Shown: positions 36,790-44,336 of the stretch, piece after piece
How the letters are laid out: every line of letters starts with the position of its first letter
Position numbering within the stretch: position 1 is the stretch's first letter
DNA from: Marinicauda salina
Lineage (GTDB): Bacteria > Pseudomonadota > Alphaproteobacteria > Caulobacterales > Maricaulaceae
Assembly (NCBI RefSeq): GCF_003122085.1
Contig: NZ_QEXV01000001.1
Span: 372,001 to 436,000 of the forward strand
Direction: 5' to 3'
Length of the DNA stretch: 64,000 nt
Notes under the pieces: generated by a model
What the model was told of the DNA's origin: nothing
Database searches by the model: none
What the model saw: the letters and a program-made list of their open reading frames with translations, nothing else
Position numbers and translations under genes: made by a program

Positions 36790-38025
36790 ATGCGGAACGC
36801 ATTCGAAATCTTCAGGCGGTTCGTCGCCGAACGCCGCGGCCACGCCGCGATCATCACCGCGCTCGCCGCGCCGGTGCTGGTCGGGTCGGCGGGACTCGGC
36901 GTTGAGGCGGGCTACTGGTTCTACAAGCAGCGGGTGGCGCAGATGAGCGCCGACATCGCGGCATATTCCGGCGCCGTGGCGGCGCGATCGGGCGGCGACA
37001 GCCTCAACGCCGTCGTCCAGGAGGAAGCCGCGCGCCACGGCTTCGACGCCTCGATCGGCGCGCTGACGATCAACAATCCGCCGACGGGCGGTCCGAACCA
37101 GCACAACCGCGCCGTCGAGGTCCGGATCGACCAGACCTATCCGCGCCTGTTCTCGGCGCTGTTCCTCGATTCCGACGTCACCATCAGCGTGCGCGCGGTG
37201 GCCCTGTTCCAGGAGCCCGGCGAGGCCTGCATCCTGGCGCTCGAGCAGTTCGAATCCGACGCCATGATCTTCACCGGCAACTCCAACGCCTCGCTGACGG
37301 ACTGCCAGCTCATGTCGAATTCGATCGCGTCGGATGCGCTGAGCGTTCAGGGGTCGGGCACGGTGACGACGACCTGCGCCACCGCTGTCGGCGGCGTGGA
37401 CGCGACCGCCAATCTCACCCTGACCGACTGCTCCGAGCCGCGCGAGAACGCGCCCCCGGCGCCGGATCCCTATGAAAGCCTTCCCGCCCCGTCGATCCCG
37501 GGGGGCTGCACGAATGTTCCCGGCGGACCGCCGCATCAGCCCAAGACGGTCACTCCGGGTCATTATTGCGGCGGTCTCGACCTGCGCGGCGACATCACGA
37601 TGGAGCCGGGCGTCTACGTCGTTTCGGGCGACGTCACCGCCAATGGAAACTCGAATATCGTCGGCGACGGCGTGACGATCTACGTGCGCAATAACGGCCG
37701 GGTGCGGATGAACGGCACGGCGACGGTGGATCTCACCGCGCCGAGTTCCGGAACCTATGCCGGCGTGCTCTTTTTCGGCGACCGCAACAACGGATCGGCG
37801 GTCGACGCGATCTTCAACGGCACGGCGGACTCGAGCCTCGAGGGCGTGCTCTATTTTCCGAACCAGGAAGTGATGATGCGCGGCGATTTCAACGGCTCGG
37901 CCGGCTGCACGCGGGTCATCTCGCGCTGGGTCGATGTCAGCGGCAACACAAGCTTCGACTCGAATTGCGCCAACGCGTCCATCCCCACGGTCGACGTTCC
38001 CGGCCTCGTCCAGCTGGTGGAATAG
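36790..38025 (+). CDS. TadG-like pilus-assembly protein (paralogue B)
   Basis: A 411-residue near-twin of the preceding protein. Shared segments include ITALAAPVLVGSAGLG, LMSNSIASDAL, GSGTVTTTCA, PPAPDPYE and the C-terminal FFGDRNNGSAVDAIFNGTA stretch; differences are spread throughout, so the duplication is old. Same layout: N-terminal membrane helix, then a Gly/Asn/Thr-rich beta-helix-like region and Cys-rich end. It starts 121 bp after paralogue A and is followed 9 bp later by a TadE gene, so the second half of the island is probably one operon. Confidence 0.85.
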   Translation: MRNAFEIFRRFVAERRGHAAIITALAAPVLVGSAGLGVEAGYWFYKQRVAQMSADIAAYSGAVAARSGGDSLNAVVQEEAARHGFDASIGALTINNPPTGGPNQHNRAVEVRIDQTYPRLFSALFLDSDVTISVRAVALFQEPGEACILALEQFESDAMIFTGNSNASLTDCQLMSNSIASDALSVQGSGTVTTTCATAVGGVDATANLTLTDCSEPRENAPPAPDPYESLPAPSIPGGCTNVPGGPPHQPKTVTPGHYCGGLDLRGDITMEPGVYVVSGDVTANGNSNIVGDGVTIYVRNNGRVRMNGTATVDLTAPSSGTYAGVLFFGDRNNGSAVDAIFNGTADSSLEGVLYFPNQEVMMRGDFNGSAGCTRVISRWVDVSGNTSFDSNCANASIPTVDVPGLVQLVE

Positions 38026-38034
38026 GGGTCAGCC

Positions 38035-38469
38035 ATGAACCGCATCCGACACGCCTTGCTCTCCCGTCTCGCCCGCGATCGCCGCGGCAACGCCGCGGTG
38101 GAGTTCGCCCTGATCGCGCCGATCCTGGTCGCGCTGCTGATCGGCATCATCGATCTGGGCAAGATCGCCTATGACCGCTCCGACATGCTTGCGGCCACGC
38201 GCGCCGGCGCGCAGTACCTGATGGCCGGCGGCAGCGACATGAGCCGCGCCGAGTCCGTCATCCTCAACGCCTGGACCGAGATGCCCCAGGACGGGACCGT
38301 CTCGGTGAGCCGGATCTGCGAGTGCGCCGGGGCCGCGTCGGCCTGCGACCAGCCGTGTCCGGACATGACGGTGCCCTTCGCCTACGTATCCGTGGAGGTC
38401 TCCGGCACGCTCGACGGCGTGTTCCTCCATCGATCGACTGCTTATTCCGATCAGATCAGGATCCGATGA
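38035..38469 (+). CDS. TadE-like pseudopilin A
   Basis: A 144-residue protein with a short basic N-terminus (ARDRRGNAAVEFALIAP) matching TadE: Gly-Asn-Ala-Ala-Val-Glu-Phe before a hydrophobic helix to about residue 45, where prepilin peptidase acts in the family. The C-terminal part has several Cys (CECAGAASACDQPC). It overlaps the next gene by ATGA. No tadA/B/C or prepilin peptidase gene is in the window. Confidence 0.85.
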   Translation: MNRIRHALLSRLARDRRGNAAVEFALIAPILVALLIGIIDLGKIAYDRSDMLAATRAGAQYLMAGGSDMSRAESVILNAWTEMPQDGTVSVSRICECAGAASACDQPCPDMTVPFAYVSVEVSGTLDGVFLHRSTAYSDQIRIR

Positions 38470-38897
38470 TGGCCCGTCGTCTCGCCCCCTTCGCCGCCCT
38501 GCGCGCCGACGACCGCGGCGCCACCGCGATCGAGTTCGCGATGATCACGCCCGTCCTGGTGACGCTGCTGGTCGCGACCATCGTGTTCGGCAACGCCTTC
38601 TACACGCTGTCCTCGGTGCAGTGGGCGATGGAGGAGACGAGCCGCCTGCTGATGCTCGACGGCTCGCTGAGCGAAGCTCAGTACGAACGGCGGCTCAACG
38701 CCCTGCTCGGCGACATCAACGGCATGACCATCGACGTCACTTTCGTCGACGTGAACTACGGCACCGAAGACGACCCCGCCGAACTGCCCGTGACGCGCAT
38801 CAGCGCCGATGTCAGCTATCCGATCGAGATCCCGTTCGTGGACGGCTTCACGATCGACTACACGGTGCAGACCGAGGCGCCGCGGCCGATCAACTAG
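38466..38897 (+). CDS. TadE-like pseudopilin B
   Basis: A 143-residue pseudopilin with [20 protein letters not shown] (TadE pattern with Glu five residues after the Gly), then a mixed beta C-terminus. It begins at the first of two adjacent ATGs (38466 or 38469), overlapping pseudopilin A. Its stop overlaps the end of the convergent hslV by 8 bp. Confidence 0.85.
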   Translation: MMARRLAPFAALRADDRGATAIEFAMITPVLVTLLVATIVFGNAFYTLSSVQWAMEETSRLLMLDGSLSEAQYERRLNALLGDINGMTIDVTFVDVNYGTEDDPAELPVTRISADVSYPIEIPFVDGFTIDYTVQTEAPRPIN

Positions 38898-39450
38898 ACC
38901 CGCCGAGCCGCTCGACGGTGAGATTGTCGTTGGAGAACACGCAGATCTCCGCGGCGATGCCCATCGCCTTGCGCGCGATGGTCTCGGGATCGTCCTCGTA
39001 ATCCATCAGCGCGCGGGCGGCGGCCAGCGCGAAATTGCCGCCCGATCCGATCGCGGCGAGCCCGGCTTCGGGTTCTAGCACGTCGCCCGCTCCGGTGAGC
39101 ATGTAGGTCTCGTCGGCGTCGGCGACGATGAGCATGGCCTCGAGCCGTCTCAGATACCGGTCGGTGCGCCAGTCCTTGGCGAGCTCCACGCAGGCGCGGG
39201 CGAGCTGGTCGGGATAGGTCTCGAGCTTGCCCTCGAGCCGCTCGAACAGGGCGAAGGCGTCCGCCGTGGCGCCGGCGAAGCCGGCCACGACCTTGCCGCC
39301 CGCGATCGGGCGGACCTTCTTGGCGGTGGCTTTCACGACCGTGTTGTTGATCGAGACCTGGCCGTCGCCGGCCAGCGCGACCGCGCCGTTCTTGCGCACG
39401 CACAGGATCGTCGTGCCCCGCCAGCCGGGGAAGTCGCGCGTCTCGCTCAT
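38890..39450 (-). CDS. hslV: HslUV protease peptidase subunit
   Basis: A 186-residue threonine peptidase. [11 protein letters not shown] shows that the mature nucleophile is Thr13 after removal of a 12-residue propeptide, as in many alphaproteobacteria. [20 protein letters not shown] and [16 protein letters not shown] are family motifs. It forms a double hexamer with HslU. The ATG at 39450 has an AGGAGA-like leader. It is separated from hslU by the Tad/VOC island, which is on the opposite strand, so the two must be expressed from different promoters. Confidence 0.96.
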   Translation of the reverse strand: MSETRDFPGWRGTTILCVRKNGAVALAGDGQVSINNTVVKATAKKVRPIAGGKVVAGFAGATADAFALFERLEGKLETYPDQLARACVELAKDWRTDRYLRRLEAMLIVADADETYMLTGAGDVLEPEAGLAAIGSGGNFALAAARALMDYEDDPETIARKAMGIAAEICVFSNDNLTVERLGGSS

Positions 39451-39544
39451 GAGGATCTCCTGCGGGCTCGGAACAGGCGACACAAGTGGCCGACGCGAAG
39501 CCCGGGATCAAGAGGCGCGGAGCCGTCGCTCCGTCGCCGCCTCC

Positions 39545-40366
39545 TCAGCGGCGGCGGCCGCGGCGCCGGTCGTCGCCCATTACGTCTTCGTCGTCGAGGA
39601 TGAACAGGCGGGGGTCGAGATCGCCGCCGCGCTCGACCTCGTCGAGCGTGATCTGGGTGAGCCCGCCCATGGCGTCGACGGCGTACCAGCCGCGCAGCGT
39701 CATCGTCCCGGCGGGCGCGTCCGGATCCGGATCGGCGAAGACCAGCGTCAGCCGGCCCTCGGTCTCGCCCTCGGGATCCTCCAGCGAGACGAAAAGCTCG
39801 TCGTCATAGCGCTCCGCCTCGACGACGGCGCCGGAGGCGGCGAGATCGAGATCCTCGGCCAGCAGCCAGCGCATCGGCGTGGCGCGGATCGGCGCGCGGT
39901 CGATGGTCTCCAGCGCGAGATCGGCCACGGCCACGGTCGTCCCGTCGGCGACCAGCAGCACCGGCGTCGGATCGTCATAGTCGAAACGCGCCCGGCCCGG
40001 CCGGTCGAGATGGACCGTCCCCTGCGTGGTTTCGCCGTCGGCGGCGACCTGGGTGAAGCGGCCCGACAGCGTGTCGAGCCCGTCGAGCCAGGCCTGCACG
40101 CGCGCGATCTCCTCGGAGTCGGCGCGATCGGTCCCGTCGTCGGCTTCGAGCGTCTCGGGCGCCGGGTCGTCGAGAGCGGCCGCTGCCCCGTCGGTCAAAG
40201 GCTCGGCGTCGGGCTCTTCCGCGGCGGCGCCGGCGTCGGTTTCAGCCGGCGCTGACTCGGCGGATTCGGCCGGCGGCGTCTCCGCGGGCGCGTCGCCGGC
40301 GGGAAGCGCTTCGCCGGCCTGGGCGAGGCTGGCGAGCGTCGAAAGGAGGAGCGCGAGATTCGTCAT
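39545..40366 (-). CDS. lolA: Outer-membrane lipoprotein carrier LolA-like protein
   Basis: A 273-residue precursor: signal peptide (MTNLALLLSTLASLAQA) then about 90 residues of Ala/Pro/Glu/Asp-rich low complexity and a LolA domain (LDTLSGRFTQVAADG, GTVHLDRPGRARFDYDD, LLAEDLDL, LRGWYAVDAMGGLTQITL). LolA ferries lipoproteins across the periplasm. The long acidic linker is atypical, so the processed protein is larger than classical LolA. Start 40366 was chosen because the extension to 40492 lacks a signal sequence. Divergent from the DUF2244 gene. Confidence 0.88.
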   Translation of the reverse strand: MTNLALLLSTLASLAQAGEALPAGDAPAETPPAESAESAPAETDAGAAAEEPDAEPLTDGAAAALDDPAPETLEADDGTDRADSEEIARVQAWLDGLDTLSGRFTQVAADGETTQGTVHLDRPGRARFDYDDPTPVLLVADGTTVAVADLALETIDRAPIRATPMRWLLAEDLDLAASGAVVEAERYDDELFVSLEDPEGETEGRLTLVFADPDPDAPAGTMTLRGWYAVDAMGGLTQITLDEVERGGDLDPRLFILDDEDVMGDDRRRGRRR

Positions 40367-40472
40367 GGGTTTCGATGTAAGCCCTGATTGCGGCTCGAGA
40401 AAGGCCGAAGCGTTCATCCCGCGTGCAGCTTCGGGGTGGGAGCCGCGGCGCGCGGAGCCTATCTTCGACGCC

Positions 40473-41039
40473 ATGGAGCGCCGCCGCGTCATCGAAACCT
40501 GGCCCGCCGAGGCCGCCCCGTCCGGTTCGAAGGACGATGACCGCGTGCTGTTCGACGCCGAGATACGCCCGCATCGCTCGCTGCCCCATCCGGCTTTCTA
40601 CTTCCTGATGGCCGGCCTCACCGTGATCAGCTTCGCCGCCGGGATCGCCTTCGTGTCGATGGGCGCCTGGCCGGTGCTCGGCTATTTCGGCCTCGATGTT
40701 CTGCTGATCTGGATCTGTTTTCGGCTGAGCTATCGCGACGGCCGGCGCCGCGAGATCGTGCAGGTCACGCCCGACGAGATCCGCGTGGCGCGCAGCTGGC
40801 CGGCGGGCCGGGTGACCCGCTACCGCCTGCCGGCGGCCTGGACGCGGGTGGAGCTCGCCGGCGAGGGCGAACCCGACGTGCAGGCCCGGCTCACCGCCAT
40901 GGGCAAGAGCCTGGTCATCGGCGCGATGCTGTCGCCGCGCGAGCGCGAAAGTCTGGCCGAAGCAATGCGCGACGCGCTGGCGAAGGCGCGCCGGGCGCGG
41001 GGTCCCGCGCCGGCGCAAGAATCGGGTGGCGCGGCCTGA
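40473..41039 (+). CDS. DUF2244 membrane protein
   Basis: A 188-residue protein with two adjacent hydrophobic segments after about residue 40 (FYFLMAGLTVISFAAGIAF and YFGLDVLLIWICFRL) and the DUF2244 motif YRDGRRREIVQVTPDEIRV. The C-terminal half is cytosolic and rich in Arg/Ala. No catalytic motif is recognised. Confidence 0.85.
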   Translation: MERRRVIETWPAEAAPSGSKDDDRVLFDAEIRPHRSLPHPAFYFLMAGLTVISFAAGIAFVSMGAWPVLGYFGLDVLLIWICFRLSYRDGRRREIVQVTPDEIRVARSWPAGRVTRYRLPAAWTRVELAGEGEPDVQARLTAMGKSLVIGAMLSPRERESLAEAMRDALAKARRARGPAPAQESGGAA

Positions 41040-41061
41040 CCGGCTCGCCCACTCTGGCGTC

Positions 41062-41925
41062 ATGACGACCGAGACCCTCGCCCGCCCCGCCCCGCTCGAC
41101 GAGCGCTCGCGCGATTATCCGCGCATCGTCGCCGCGCTGGACTATCTCGACGCCCACTGGCGCGATCAGCCCGCGCTCGACGACGTGGCCGACGCCGCCG
41201 GCCTGTCGCCCCACCATTTCCAGCGCGTGTTCACCCGCTGGACGGGCGCCAGCCCGAAACGGATGCTGTCCGCCCTCACCCACGCCGCGGCGCGCCGGCT
41301 GCTCGCCGACGGGGCGAGCGTCATGGACGCGGCGTTCGAGACCGGCCTTTCCGGGCCCTCGCGGCTGCACGATGTCTTCATCGCCGAGGAGGCCGTCACG
41401 CCCGGCGAGGCCAAGCGCGCCGGCGCCGGTCTCGAGTTCGCCGCCGGCTACGCGCCCACCCCGTTCGGAATGGGCGTCTTCCTCGTCGCGCCGAAGGGTT
41501 TGTCGGGACTGGCCTTCGCCGACGCCGGCGACGAGGAACACGCGCTCGCCGATCTCGCCGCGCGCTTTCCCGACGCCGTGATCCGCCGGGACGACGCCGT
41601 CGCCGCCGACTGGGCCGCGCGGGCCTTCGACGGCGCGTCCGGCGATCCGATCCCGCTGGCGCTCTACGGCACGCCCTGGCGCCGCCAGGTGTGGCGGGCG
41701 TTGCTGGCGATCCCGCCGGGCCGGGCGGTGAGCTATCGCGACGTCGCCGAGCGGGTCTGCACGGCCAAGGCCGCGCGCGCCGTCGGCGCGGCGGTCGGCG
41801 CCAATCCGGTGAGCTGGCTGATCCCGTGTCATCGCGTGCTGTCGAGCGACGGGCGGCTGACCGGCTATCACTGGGGACTGCCGCGAAAGCGCGCCATGCT
41901 CGCATACGAGGCCGCGAGCGATTAG
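41062..41925 (+). CDS. AraC-type HTH fused to O6-methylguanine-DNA methyltransferase
   Basis: A 287-residue bifunctional protein: an N-terminal AraC-type double helix-turn-helix (LDDVADAAGLSPHHFQRVFTRW, residues about 40-110) and a C-terminal methyltransferase domain with active site NPVSWLIPCHRV (acceptor Cys in PCHR). It lacks the N-terminal Zn/phosphotriester domain of Ada, so it repairs O6-methylguanine and may regulate its own or other genes without the Ada methyl-phosphotriester switch. It is 22 bp after the DUF2244 gene. Confidence 0.92.
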   Translation: MTTETLARPAPLDERSRDYPRIVAALDYLDAHWRDQPALDDVADAAGLSPHHFQRVFTRWTGASPKRMLSALTHAAARRLLADGASVMDAAFETGLSGPSRLHDVFIAEEAVTPGEAKRAGAGLEFAAGYAPTPFGMGVFLVAPKGLSGLAFADAGDEEHALADLAARFPDAVIRRDDAVAADWAARAFDGASGDPIPLALYGTPWRRQVWRALLAIPPGRAVSYRDVAERVCTAKAARAVGAAVGANPVSWLIPCHRVLSSDGRLTGYHWGLPRKRAMLAYEAASD

Positions 41926-41935
41926 ATAGGGGGGC

Positions 41936-42502
41936 ATGTTCGAACTGTCCCTCTATCTGTTCGCTGTCGCGTTTGGCGGATTCGCGCTGGCCTGCCTCGC
42001 GCGCTGGGCGGTCGCCGTCCGCGCGCTCAAGGAAGACGCCGCCGCCGAGTACGCGCTCAGGAAGGCGGAGAAGCCCGCGACCATCGCAGGGATCGGCGAG
42101 ACCGAGTTCACCGCGCTCTATCTGCGCACCTTCCAGCCGCGCGGGGCGCTCTACGCCGCCGGCGCGGCGGGCTCGGCGCTCGCGCTCAGCCCCGTCGCCA
42201 TGCTCCTCGTGCCCGCGCTGTACGACGCGATATGGCTGGCCGTCGGCGCGCCGGAATGGGCCGGCCGGGGCGGCTACGCCTTCATGTTCGCGCTGTTCTT
42301 CGGCATCGTGGCGGTCTGGGCCGCCGCCGCGGCCGTGTTCGCGCGCCTGCATCACCGGCGCGCGCCCGAACCATGGAGCCATGCGCTGGCGCGGGCCCGC
42401 GGCGAGCCGATCCCCGAGGAGACGGGCTGGCGGCGCCGGCCGAAATGGGCCCGACGCGCGCGGCCCGTGACCTCATCCGACGAAGCCGCCGACGAGGCTT
42501 GA
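41936..42502 (+). CDS. Hypothetical inner-membrane protein
   Basis: A 188-residue protein with an N-terminal hydrophobic segment (FELSLYLFAVAFGGFALAC), two more near residues 75-100 and one near 115-140, and a basic cytosolic tail (RRRPKWARRARP). No family was recognised. It follows the methyltransferase by 10 bp. Confidence 0.7.
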   Translation: MFELSLYLFAVAFGGFALACLARWAVAVRALKEDAAAEYALRKAEKPATIAGIGETEFTALYLRTFQPRGALYAAGAAGSALALSPVAMLLVPALYDAIWLAVGAPEWAGRGGYAFMFALFFGIVAVWAAAAAVFARLHHRRAPEPWSHALARARGEPIPEETGWRRRPKWARRARPVTSSDEAADEA

Positions 42503-42544
42503 ATCCGTTCACGCCGGACCGCACGCAGCCGGAGAGGAGACCTC

Positions 42545-43009
42545 ATGGAATATCTGCACGCGATGGTGCGCATCTCCGATGTCGAGGAGAGCCTGCGCTT
42601 CTACGGCGACGGGCTCGGCCTGCGCGAGGTGCGCCGGGTCGACAACGAGGCCGGCCGCTTCACCCTGATCTTCCTCGCCGCCGGCGACGACATCGCCCGC
42701 AGCGGGCTCGAGGATTTCGACGGCCCGCTGCCTTCGGGCCTGCCGATGATCGAGATGACCTACAACTGGGACCCCGAAGAGTATTCCGGCGGCCGGAATT
42801 TCGGCCATCTCGCCTTCCGCGTGGAGGACATCTACGCGCTGTGCTCGCGCCTGCAGGGCATGGGCTACGCGATCAACCGGCCGCCGCGCGACGGGCGCAT
42901 GGCGTTCGTCAAATCCCCCGACGGCATCTCGATCGAACTGCTCCAGGCCGGCGAGCCGCAGGAGCCCGCCGAGCCCTGGAAGTCGATGGAGAATGTCGGG
43001 AGCTGGTAG
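42545..43009 (+). CDS. gloA: Lactoylglutathione lyase (glyoxalase I)
   Basis: A 154-residue VOC enzyme with metal ligands at the classical places: His5, Glu70 (IEMTYNW), His88 (GHLAF) and Glu131 (SIELLQ). It converts the methylglyoxal-glutathione hemithioacetal to lactoylglutathione. GGAGAG lies upstream of the ATG. It is on the same strand and 42 bp after the hypothetical membrane gene. Confidence 0.93.
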   Translation: MEYLHAMVRISDVEESLRFYGDGLGLREVRRVDNEAGRFTLIFLAAGDDIARSGLEDFDGPLPSGLPMIEMTYNWDPEEYSGGRNFGHLAFRVEDIYALCSRLQGMGYAINRPPRDGRMAFVKSPDGISIELLQAGEPQEPAEPWKSMENVGSW

Positions 43010-43056
43010 GCGCGGGCTCGGAACCGGCGCGCCGCGTCGTGCGTTAACCATGCGCG

Positions 43057-43071
43057 GAACAGAGATAGAAC
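43057..43071 (-). promoter_or_regulatory. LexA box (reverse orientation)
   Basis: GAAC-AGAGATA-GAAC, the reverse of GTTC-N7-GTTC, five bp upstream of the -35 element of the 43130 gene. Confidence 0.8.
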
Positions 43072-43075
43072 ATCG

Positions 43076-43104
43076 TTGACAGAATCAGATGTTCCGCATA
43101 TGTT
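43076..43104 (+). promoter_or_regulatory. Strong sigma70-type promoter
   Basis: TTGACA at 43076-43081 and TATGTT at 43099-43104, exactly 17 bp apart. The -10 lies inside the second LexA box. A transcript would start about 25 bp before the ATG at 43130. Confidence 0.8.
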
Positions 43105-43105
43105 C
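43091..43105 (+). promoter_or_regulatory. LexA box overlapping the -10
   Basis: GTTC-CGCATAT-GTTC is a perfect alphaproteobacterial LexA (SOS) box and covers the -10 hexamer, so LexA binding should block RNA polymerase. Confidence 0.88.
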
Positions 43106-43129
43106 CCATCGACGAATGGGAGCGAACGC

Positions 43130-43420
43130 ATGGTTTACGGGGTCAAATCCGAAGGCTACGGGCGCAACGCCGGCAAGCGCTGGCGGCGCGACGACATCGC
43201 CGATCTCAAGGCGCTGGCGCGCAAGGGCGCGCCCGTTCGCGTGATCTCCTTGAAGCTCGGCCGTCCCGACTCCGCGGTGAAGGCCAAGGCCGCCGAGCTG
43301 GGGCTCAGCGTCAGCGCCGAACCTGTCCGCGTCGCACCGGGTCCGCGACGCACGCTGCGCCGGAGCCCGGCCGCGCCGCCGACAGCCGCCCGCGACGGTC
43401 AGCTGGAGCTGTTCCAGTAA
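43130..43420 (+). CDS. SOS-controlled small Myb/SANT-like protein with C-terminal clamp motif
   Basis: A 96-residue, very basic protein. Residues 17-60 (KRWRRDDIADLKALARKG, then VISLKLGRPDSAVKAKAAEL) form a likely three-helix Myb/SANT or GcrA-like helix-turn-helix; 63-88 is an Arg/Pro/Ala linker; the end is DGQLELFQ, where QLELF (91-95) resembles the QL[SD]LF peptide that binds the DNA-polymerase sliding clamp. GGGAGCG precedes the ATG by 7 nt. An upstream TTG at 43076 overlaps the promoter and is not credible. Two LexA boxes flank a near-consensus promoter. It may be a DNA-binding, clamp-associated damage-response factor; this is inference. I do not recognise a named homologue. Confidence 0.85.
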   Translation: MVYGVKSEGYGRNAGKRWRRDDIADLKALARKGAPVRVISLKLGRPDSAVKAKAAELGLSVSAEPVRVAPGPRRTLRRSPAAPPTAARDGQLELFQ

Positions 43421-43430
43421 TCAGTCCGCG

Positions 43431-44255
43431 TCACCCGCCGGCGACGTCGGCCATCGTGTAGAATCCCGCCGGTTTCCCGCGCAGCCACAGCGCGGCCTCG
43501 ATCGCGCCCTTGGCGAAGATCGCCCGGTCGAACGCGCGGTGGCTGATCGCCACCTCCTCCATCGCGCCGAGAAAGCGCACGGCGTGCTCGCCCACCACGC
43601 CGCCGCCGCGCACCGCGGCGAACCCGATGGTCCCGATCGGGCCGCGTCCATCGCCGTGCGGCGGCTCGAACCGGGCCACTGAATCGAATGGTTCACCGCG
43701 GCCGGCCGCCGCCGCCTCGCCCAGCGTCAGGGCCGTTCCCGACGGGGCGTCGGCCTTGCGCTTGTGATGCGTCTCGACGATCTCGAGGTCGAACTGGTCG
43801 GCCTTGAGCGCGGCGGCCGCCTCGCCGACCAGGCGCTCCATCACCGCCACGCCCAGCGAGAAATTGCGCGCATGCAGGACCGCCATGTGCTCGGAGGCCG
43901 CACGCAGCGTGTCGCGCTGGCCGGCGTCGAGCCCGGTCACGCCGGTGACCAGCGCCGGACCGCCGCCGGCGGCGAGCCGCCCGGCGATCGCGGCGGTGAC
44001 CTTCGGCGCGGAGACGTCGATGACGATGTCGGCGCCGTCGATTGCCTCCTCCAGCGCGCTCACCGTCGACAGGCCGAGATAGCTCAGACCGGCGAGCTCG
44101 CCGAGATCGGCGTCGAGATTGATCGAATCCGAGCTGACCATGCCGCCGACGAGCCGGAGGCCGGGCCGGCGGATCGCCTCGGCCAGCACGAGCCGGCCGA
44201 GCCGGCCCGATGCGCCGATCACCGCGATGTTGAGGGTCTGCGCGGATTGCGCCAT
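43431..44255 (-). CDS. dapB: 4-hydroxy-tetrahydrodipicolinate reductase
   Basis: A 274-residue DapB with the NAD(P) motif VIGASGRLGR, VTGVTGLD, the catalytic ETHHKRKADAPSGTA with the His pair and Lys, and the C-terminal FDRAIFAKGAIEAALWL. It makes tetrahydrodipicolinate for lysine and peptidoglycan. The strand before the HH motif reads ARNFSLGVAV rather than the usual APNFSLGVN. It converges on the SOS gene with 10 bp between stops and lies 81 bp downstream of the DUF2339 gene. Confidence 0.94.
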   Translation of the reverse strand: MAQSAQTLNIAVIGASGRLGRLVLAEAIRRPGLRLVGGMVSSDSINLDADLGELAGLSYLGLSTVSALEEAIDGADIVIDVSAPKVTAAIAGRLAAGGGPALVTGVTGLDAGQRDTLRAASEHMAVLHARNFSLGVAVMERLVGEAAAALKADQFDLEIVETHHKRKADAPSGTALTLGEAAAAGRGEPFDSVARFEPPHGDGRGPIGTIGFAAVRGGGVVGEHAVRFLGAMEEVAISHRAFDRAIFAKGAIEAALWLRGKPAGFYTMADVAGG

Positions 44256-44336
44256 CCCGGCGGTCTCCCTGTCCAGAAACGAATCGCCTGGCGGAAGCCT
44301 ACAGCCGCAGATCGCGGTCCCGCCAGAGCGGTCGCG

